8,524 bases of DNA from Syntrophaceae bacterium. GTDB taxonomy: Bacteria; Desulfobacterota; DTXE01. Under the pieces are notes generated by a model. The model ran no database searches, had not been told where the DNA came from, and saw only the letters and a list, made by a program, of their open reading frames with translations. A program made the translations under genes and the position numbers. Positions 3,828 to 8,524 of this stretch are shown here, piece by piece. The stretch covers positions 1 through 8,524 of the forward strand of contig DTXE01000463.1 in NCBI GenBank assembly GCA_012962595.1. Reading direction: 5' to 3'. How positions within the stretch are numbered: position 1 is the stretch's first letter; the number at the start of each line of letters is the position of its first letter.

Positions 3828-6809
3828 ATGCCATTGAGAATAGAAGTAGGATTTAGGCCCCATATCAGAGATGCGTTGGGCGAGAAAATCAAAAGGCGCA
3901 TTGTAGAGGACTTCAAATTCCATGTTACTGGTGTAAAAACTATTTACGTTTATACTATAGATGCCCACTTGACACCTGGCGAGATCCAATTGATTGCCAA
4001 GGGCCCCCTATCAGACCCTATCATCCAAGCCTATTCCATAGACCAACCGCTGGCTCAGAACTTCGATTGGGTCATTGAAGTTGGCCTTAAGCCCGGGGTC
4101 ACTGATAATGTAGGAAGGACTGCTAAAGAGGCTATTGAGCAGCTGTTAAATCGGGAACTGGAAAAAGGAGAGGGAGTTTATACCTCTGTACAGTATGTGA
4201 TTAGTGGAAACTTAACCAAGGAACAGGCCACATACATTGCAGAGGGTCTACTAGGGAATCCCCTTATCCATAGGTTTAATATCTGTAATAAGTCTTCATG
4301 GAATAAAGAAAAAGGAATGGGGGTATCTGTCCCAAAGGTGAGGATAGATGAAAAACCTGAAGTTGCCTATATCAATCTCAATGTAGATGATGTAAATCTT
4401 ATGAAAATCAGCAGAGAAAGGTTGCTGGCCCTAGATTTGGGAGAGATGAAGGCAATCAAAGGATATTTCAATGATCCGGAGGTCATAGAGAAAAGGAAAA
4501 AGGTGGGTCTTAAAGGTGGACCCACTGATGTAGAACTGGAGGCACTAGCCCAGACCTGGTCTGAACACTGTAAGCATAAAATATTCAATGGTATTATCCA
4601 CTATACTGACGAAACCGGCAAAACTATGATTGTAGATAGTCTATTTGATACCTATATTAAGGGTGCTACCGAGGAGATTCGTAAGGCAAAAGGTAAAAGT
4701 GACTTCTGTCTCTCAGTCTTTAAAGATAATGCTGGTGTCATCAAATTCAATGAGCATTGGAGTCTGGCCTTTAAGGTAGAAACCCACAATGCGCCTTCAG
4801 CCTTGGATCCCTATGGTGGGGCTCTAACCGGTATAGTAGGGGTGAATAGGGATCCATTTGGTACAGGCCTAGGGGCGAAACTCATATTTAATGTGGATAC
4901 CTTTTGTTTTGCTAACCCTTTCTATGATAAGCCCATTCCAGCTTCTATTCTCCATCCCAAGCGTATCTTCGAAGGAGTGAGGGAAGGCGTGGAACACGGA
5001 GGAAATAAGAGTGGTATTCCCACACTAAATGGAAGCATTGTATTTGATGACCGTTACTTAGGGAGACCTTTAGTTTATTGTGGAACCTGTGGTCTTATCC
5101 CGGCACATATCCAAGGAAGGCCATCTCACATAAAACAGGCCAGACCAAATGATCTCATCGTAATGGTTGGTGGTCGAATTGGTAAAGATGGCATCCATGG
5201 GGCAACCTTTTCCTCACAGGCCCTTCATGAGGAATCACCTACTGCTGCTGTCCAGATTGGAGATCCTATTACTCAAAGGAAGATGACCGATTTCCTCCTG
5301 GTAGCTAGGGACTTAGGGCTATATAACTCTATTACCGATAATGGAGCAGGTGGCCTTTCTTCATCGGTAGGTGAAATGGCCTTAGACACCGGTGGCTTTG
5401 AACTGCATCTGGAAAAGGCCCCTCTCAAATACTCAGGTCTCCATCCCTGGGAAATATTATTATCTGAGTCTCAAGAACGAATGACCCTGGCCGTGGATCC
5501 CAAGAATATAGACACATTTTTATCTCTGGCTGAGCGAATGGGGGTAGAGGCTTCGGTTTTGGGAAGATTTACCGATACAGGTAAGTTCCATGTCCTTTAT
5601 AAAGGAGAGATAGTGGCCTACGTTGATATGGATTTCCTCCACCATGGTCTTCCTAAAAAAGAAATGGTGGCCAAATGGCAGAAAAAGGTTTACCCAGAGC
5701 CTAACCTTAAACCGCCTTCGGACCTTACATCCATCCTTTATGCCATGCTGTCCAGACTCAATATTTGCAGTAAGGAGTCGGTCATCCGCCAGTATGATCA
5801 TGAGGTTCAAGGTGGAAGTGTTGTTAAGCCTCTGGTGGGCATCCAAAACGATGGCCCTAGTGATGCTGCAGTATTAAGACCCCTCCTTGATTCCTGGGAA
5901 GGGATTGTGGTCTCAAGTGGTATATGCCCTAAATACAGTGATATAGATACCTACCACATGATGGCCTGTGCTATCGATGAGGCCGTCAGAAATGCCATTG
6001 CTGTGGGTGGAAATATAGACCACATGGCAGGTCTTGATAACTTTTGTTGGTGTGATCCTATTCAATCCCATGACAATCCAGATGGTCAATACAAACTGGC
6101 GCAATTGGTTCGGGCAAATCAGGCACTTTATACTTATACCAGGGCTTACGGAATTCCATGCATATCCGGCAAAGATAGTATGAAAAATGACTACCGTATG
6201 GGAGATACCAAAATTTCTATTCCCCCTACGGTCTTATTTTCGCTTATTGGAAAGATTGAGGATGTAAGACGCACCATAACCATGGACGCCAAGGAGCCCG
6301 CCGACCTGGTTTACATCTTAGGAACTACTTATAACGAGATGGGGGGTTCAGAGTATTATGCCCATCATGGGTTTGTAGGGAACAATGTTCCCCGGGTAAG
6401 GGCTATAGACGCCAAACGCCTTTACCAAAGTCTAAGCCAAGCCATTTATCAAGGCTTGGTTGCTTCCTGCCACGATTGCTCTGATGGTGGATTGGCCGTT
6501 GCCTTGGCAGAGACCTCCTTTGCTGGTGGATTAGGTATGGAGATAGACCTAAGATCGGTGCCCACTGTGGACATAAGCCAAAATGATATACTTCTTTTCT
6601 CTGAATCCCAGAGTCGATTTATAGTGACCATCAAACCTGAATTAAAAAGGGAATTTGAGGATGTTATGGCAGGAAACGTTTTTGCCGAGATAGGAAGAGT
6701 GACCTCTGATGAAACGTTTAGGATAACGGGATTGGAGGGGGATACTATAATTAAAGCCAGTATTTATGAACTGAAAGAAAGGTGGAAAAAACCCCTTATG
6801 GGTTTGTGA
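3828..6809 (+). CDS. purL: FGAM synthase PurSL: tandem PurS fused to PurL
   Basis: This enzyme converts FGAR to FGAM with ATP and ammonia in de novo purine synthesis; the product is the substrate of PurM. The first 155 residues are two PurS-like domains. Domain 1 runs from IEVGFRPHIRDALG (5-18) to LTPGEIQLIAKG (48-59), and domain 2 from IEVGLKPGVTDNVG (83-96) to LTKEQATYIAEG (129-140); both end in NPLI/DPII-type strands. The PurL part follows from about 170: TWSEHCKHK (243-251), KVETHNAPSALDPYGGA (316-332), GGRIGKDGIHGATFSS (448-463), DNGAGGLSSSVGEM (504-517), LSESQERM (545-552), DHEVQGGSVVKPLVG (657-671), GKDSMKND (781-788), DCSDGGLAVALAE (883-895) and SESQSRF (925-931). The 993 residues include no glutaminase domain, so a separate PurQ is needed and is not in the window. 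ATG 3828 has GGAG six bases upstream. The gene is monocistronic as far as visible. Confidence 0.95.
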   Translation: MPLRIEVGFRPHIRDALGEKIKRRIVEDFKFHVTGVKTIYVYTIDAHLTPGEIQLIAKGPLSDPIIQAYSIDQPLAQNFDWVIEVGLKPGVTDNVGRTAKEAIEQLLNRELEKGEGVYTSVQYVISGNLTKEQATYIAEGLLGNPLIHRFNICNKSSWNKEKGMGVSVPKVRIDEKPEVAYINLNVDDVNLMKISRERLLALDLGEMKAIKGYFNDPEVIEKRKKVGLKGGPTDVELEALAQTWSEHCKHKIFNGIIHYTDETGKTMIVDSLFDTYIKGATEEIRKAKGKSDFCLSVFKDNAGVIKFNEHWSLAFKVETHNAPSALDPYGGALTGIVGVNRDPFGTGLGAKLIFNVDTFCFANPFYDKPIPASILHPKRIFEGVREGVEHGGNKSGIPTLNGSIVFDDRYLGRPLVYCGTCGLIPAHIQGRPSHIKQARPNDLIVMVGGRIGKDGIHGATFSSQALHEESPTAAVQIGDPITQRKMTDFLLVARDLGLYNSITDNGAGGLSSSVGEMALDTGGFELHLEKAPLKYSGLHPWEILLSESQERMTLAVDPKNIDTFLSLAERMGVEASVLGRFTDTGKFHVLYKGEIVAYVDMDFLHHGLPKKEMVAKWQKKVYPEPNLKPPSDLTSILYAMLSRLNICSKESVIRQYDHEVQGGSVVKPLVGIQNDGPSDAAVLRPLLDSWEGIVVSSGICPKYSDIDTYHMMACAIDEAVRNAIAVGGNIDHMAGLDNFCWCDPIQSHDNPDGQYKLAQLVRANQALYTYTRAYGIPCISGKDSMKNDYRMGDTKISIPPTVLFSLIGKIEDVRRTITMDAKEPADLVYILGTTYNEMGGSEYYAHHGFVGNNVPRVRAIDAKRLYQSLSQAIYQGLVASCHDCSDGGLAVALAETSFAGGLGMEIDLRSVPTVDISQNDILLFSESQSRFIVTIKPELKREFEDVMAGNVFAEIGRVTSDETFRITGLEGDTIIKASIYELKERWKKPLMGL
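6786..6805 (-). terminator. Weak intrinsic terminator for rlpA inside the purSL 3' end
   Basis: AAACCC (6789-6794) and GGGTTT (6800-6805) pair around a 5-base loop. On the minus strand the stem runs into TTTTTT (6791-6786), as expected for a Rho-independent terminator of the convergent rlpA gene, whose stop is 18 bases earlier. The stem has only three G-C pairs. It lies within the last codons of purSL and has no T-run on the plus strand. Confidence 0.4.
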
Positions 6810-6823
6810 GCTTTATCTTTCCG

Positions 6824-7309
6824 CTAGTCTAAAAGAGTGAGTTTTACACGTGCCGTTCCTTTATGAAGCATATCTAGTTGTCTCGCTGCTTCGTATGATA
6901 GATCAATAATTCGTCCCTTCTCAAATGGTCCCCGATCATTAATTCTTACTACCACCTTTTTCCCGTTGTCCAGGTTGGTGACCCTCACTCTGGAGCCCAG
7001 AGGAAGGGTTCTATGGGCCGCTGTTAGGTTATACATATTGTACGTTTCTCCACTGGCGGTTTTTTTACCATGGAAATCCTTACCATACCAGGAAGCAATC
7101 CCTTCCATTTCACGGTCTCTAAAGGGATAGGTTGTTACTCCCACAACCCCTTTTCCGACTTTAATGGTCCCTTTGACGATCAGTTTTGTAGTTTTGTAGG
7201 TCCCTTTGGCTGTCCATTCAATGGGTTTTGTTACCACCTTGGTTGCCCCACATCCCATAGTGAAAACCATACAGAATGCAAAAACGAAAAGGTGTCTTTG
7301 GAATGTCAC
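6824..7309 (-). CDS. rlpA: RlpA-family septal ring lipoprotein (DPBB domain)
   Basis: RlpA proteins are outer-membrane lipoproteins with a double-psi beta-barrel; characterised members are lytic transglycosylases that cleave denuded glycan strands at the septum. I chose GTG at 7309, giving 161 residues. This leaves a short basic start (MTFQRH), a hydrophobic stretch [13 protein letters not shown] (7-19) and lipid-attachment Cys20. An AGGA lies ten bases upstream. An in-frame ATG at 7381 would add 24 residues but has no ribosome site and places a polar stretch ahead of the signal. The lipobox (TMG-C) lacks the usual Leu at -3. A Lys/Thr-rich linker spans 24-60. The barrel runs 68-161 with IASWYG (71-76), H80, [11 protein letters not shown] (95-105), RINDRGPF (122-129, Asp125) and RIIDLS (133-138). 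There is no C-terminal SPOR domain, so septal targeting by SPOR is absent. The gene converges on purSL, with 14 bases between stops. Confidence 0.88.
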   Translation of the reverse strand: MTFQRHLFVFAFCMVFTMGCGATKVVTKPIEWTAKGTYKTTKLIVKGTIKVGKGVVGVTTYPFRDREMEGIASWYGKDFHGKKTASGETYNMYNLTAAHRTLPLGSRVRVTNLDNGKKVVVRINDRGPFEKGRIIDLSYEAARQLDMLHKGTARVKLTLLD

Positions 7310-7495
7310 TTTTAGCTTGTCCTGATATTCTCCGTGGTGGGTTAAGGCTGAAAGCCGAACCATAAATATAGAGACAATCATAAATAAGTAGAGAAATCAA
7401 GAAGTTTAGATGATGATCCATGGCTATGTGGCTAGGCACTCAACTAAGCGTTGAACTCAGTAGGGGTTTGTGCTAAGTATTGGTCAAAAGCGTCC

Positions 7496-7523
7496 TTACC
7501 AAGTATTTAGGAATAATTATATT
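7496..7523 (+). promoter_or_regulatory. Possible promoter of the OB-HD nuclease gene
   Basis: TTACCA (7496-7501), 16 bases, then TATATT (7518-7523) resembles a sigma-70 promoter; TATTAT at 7520 would give an 18-base spacer. The start point near 7530 would exclude the in-frame ATG at 7528 and favours ATG 7552. The rest of the 7310-7551 gap shows only a 5-bp dyad, TCAAC/GTTGA (about 7439-7453), and no gene. Confidence 0.3.
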
Positions 7524-7551
7524 ATGCATGAGGTTCAAAAGAAAGGAAGCC

Positions 7552-8524
7552 ATGGCGCATAGATTGATAAAGGATTTAAAGGTCGGTGATACGGTTGATC
7601 AATATTTTCTGGTCAAGAGGAAAGACCTAAGAAAAACTAGAAGCTATGATGAGTTTATTAACGTTGTCCTTACGGATGTGAGTGGAGATATCAGAGGAAA
7701 GATATGGAAGGAAAGGATCCATCTAGGCACCCTTTTCAGACAGGGTGATTTTGTGCGGGTTAAGGCAGCGGTGGATCAATATGGGGAGTATCCCCAACTC
7801 ATCATAGAGGATATAGAAAATATTAATAAGCTCAAAGAAAGGGGCAGGTTCACAGGCTTTGAATTATCCCTGTTAGTTCCCAGAACAAGTTATGATGTGG
7901 ATGAACTCTATCAAAGACTTATGGGCATCATTGAGAAAGAAATTGATATTAAGTCCCTGAAATATGTGACCGAAAGGATTCTTATAAAATATAAGAAGGA
8001 ATTTAAGGAATGTCCTGCAGCTAGGCTTTACCACCACAGCTATCTGGGTGGTCTTATCGAACATACCTATTTTGTTACTAAAGGGGTAATGGCATTGATG
8101 GATAGTTATGGTGGTTTCAACAGAAGCCTTGCCATATGTGGAGCCATTCTTCACGACATAGGTAAATTGAGAGAGATACAGAGCCCTGCCATCTCTCTCC
8201 ACACCTATGAGGGAGAACTCCTTGGACATATGCTATTAGGTAGGGATATACTTAGAGAGGAGAGTGTGGATATAGATTGGGAGGATGAGAGGCTCAAATT
8301 CCATCTTGAGCACATAATCGTCTCCCATCATGGCGAGCTGGAATTCGGCTCCCCCGTTATGCCCAAGACTAGGGAGGCATTACTTATTCATTTCTGTGAT
8401 AATCTAGATGCCCACATGAATATGTTTAATAACTACCTAAGGCTCGGTGGTGAAGGTGAATTTACCGAATGGCACCCAGTTTTGAAGAGAACCCTATGTA
8501 AGAGTGATTTCAATGACATCGAGG
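7552..8524 (+). CDS. OB-fold/HD-domain 3'-5' exoribonuclease (YhaM-like), 3' end cut off
   Basis: The architecture matches YhaM-type proteins, which degrade RNA (and in some cases DNA) 3' to 5' in the cytosol with an HD metal site. The visible 324 residues are open to the window edge. Residues 1-95 form an OB-fold nucleic-acid-binding domain (VGDTVDQYFLVKRKDLRKT near 11-29, VVLTDVSGDIRGKIW 38-52, FVRVKAAVDQY 67-77). The HD domain includes HHSYLGGLIEHT (161-172), LHDIGK (200-205), H226, SHHG (258-261) and D283 in HFCDNLDA (280-287), so the metal ligands look complete. ATG 7552 is preceded by AAGGAAG, with AGGA four bases from the start. An in-frame ATG at 7528 would add eight residues but lacks a well-spaced site. 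The spacing to rlpA (242 bases, divergent) suggests its own promoter. The stop codon and any partner gene lie beyond the window. Assignment to the family is firm, while the substrate is inferred from family knowledge. Confidence 0.85.
   Translation, partial: MAHRLIKDLKVGDTVDQYFLVKRKDLRKTRSYDEFINVVLTDVSGDIRGKIWKERIHLGTLFRQGDFVRVKAAVDQYGEYPQLIIEDIENINKLKERGRFTGFELSLLVPRTSYDVDELYQRLMGIIEKEIDIKSLKYVTERILIKYKKEFKECPAARLYHHSYLGGLIEHTYFVTKGVMALMDSYGGFNRSLAICGAILHDIGKLREIQSPAISLHTYEGELLGHMLLGRDILREESVDIDWEDERLKFHLEHIIVSHHGELEFGSPVMPKTREALLIHFCDNLDAHMNMFNNYLRLGGEGEFTEWHPVLKRTLCKSDFNDIE

Noticed and set aside
3804..3989. Minus-strand frame at the start of purSL, and other frames inside purM, polX and purSL.
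   Set aside because: Antisense or alternate-frame shadows of strongly conserved genes, without motifs of their own.
7528..7551. Upstream in-frame ATG for the OB-HD nuclease.
   Set aside because: The nearest AGGA is about 15 bases away, while ATG 7552 has a purine-rich site just upstream.

Overview
The window looks like an ordinary chromosomal housekeeping segment from an AT-leaning Gram-negative bacterium. The Gram-negative assignment rests on an RlpA-type lipoprotein with a lipoprotein signal peptide. A PurS-PurS-PurL fusion, a PolX with a PHP domain and an OB-HD exonuclease together fit Desulfobacterota (former Deltaproteobacteria) best. That placement is an inference from gene families and was not tested by any search.

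Layout: purM (229-1269, minus) is followed by a 320-base gap holding the purM promoter, a repeat copy and a promoter for a tiny zinc-ribbon ORF (1590-1760, plus). The 3' end of that ORF overlaps the 3' end of polX (1741-3477, minus). A 350-base divergent intergenic region (3478-3827) holds a hairpin, a second well-preserved repeat copy, a 21-bp palindrome and a strong promoter for the purS-purS-purL fusion (3828-6809, plus). That gene converges on a DPBB/RlpA lipoprotein gene (6824-7309, minus) with 14 bases between the stop codons. After a 242-base gap, an OB-fold/HD-domain 3'-5' exoribonuclease-like gene (7552 onward, plus) runs off the window end.

The purine enzymes act in sequence: the PurSL fusion makes FGAM from FGAR, using ammonia from a PurQ glutaminase not encoded here, and PurM closes FGAM to AIR. 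They are not in one operon; each has its own TTGACA-type promoter on opposite strands. PolX (gap-filling repair), RlpA (peptidoglycan/septum) and the exonuclease (RNA turnover) are functionally unrelated neighbours.

The least expected signal is non-coding. A dispersed intergenic element begins GGGCATAGCAAAAAA-GAAAT-CTCCTGCC and occurs three times in 3.6 kb, always in the same orientation but in different positions relative to genes. Two copies (48-160 and 3562-3685) share about 110-125 bases, including two hairpin positions whose arms differ in sequence but still pair. The third (1379-1444) keeps the head only and then folds in its own way. I saw no defence system, mobile element, CRISPR array, tRNA or rRNA.
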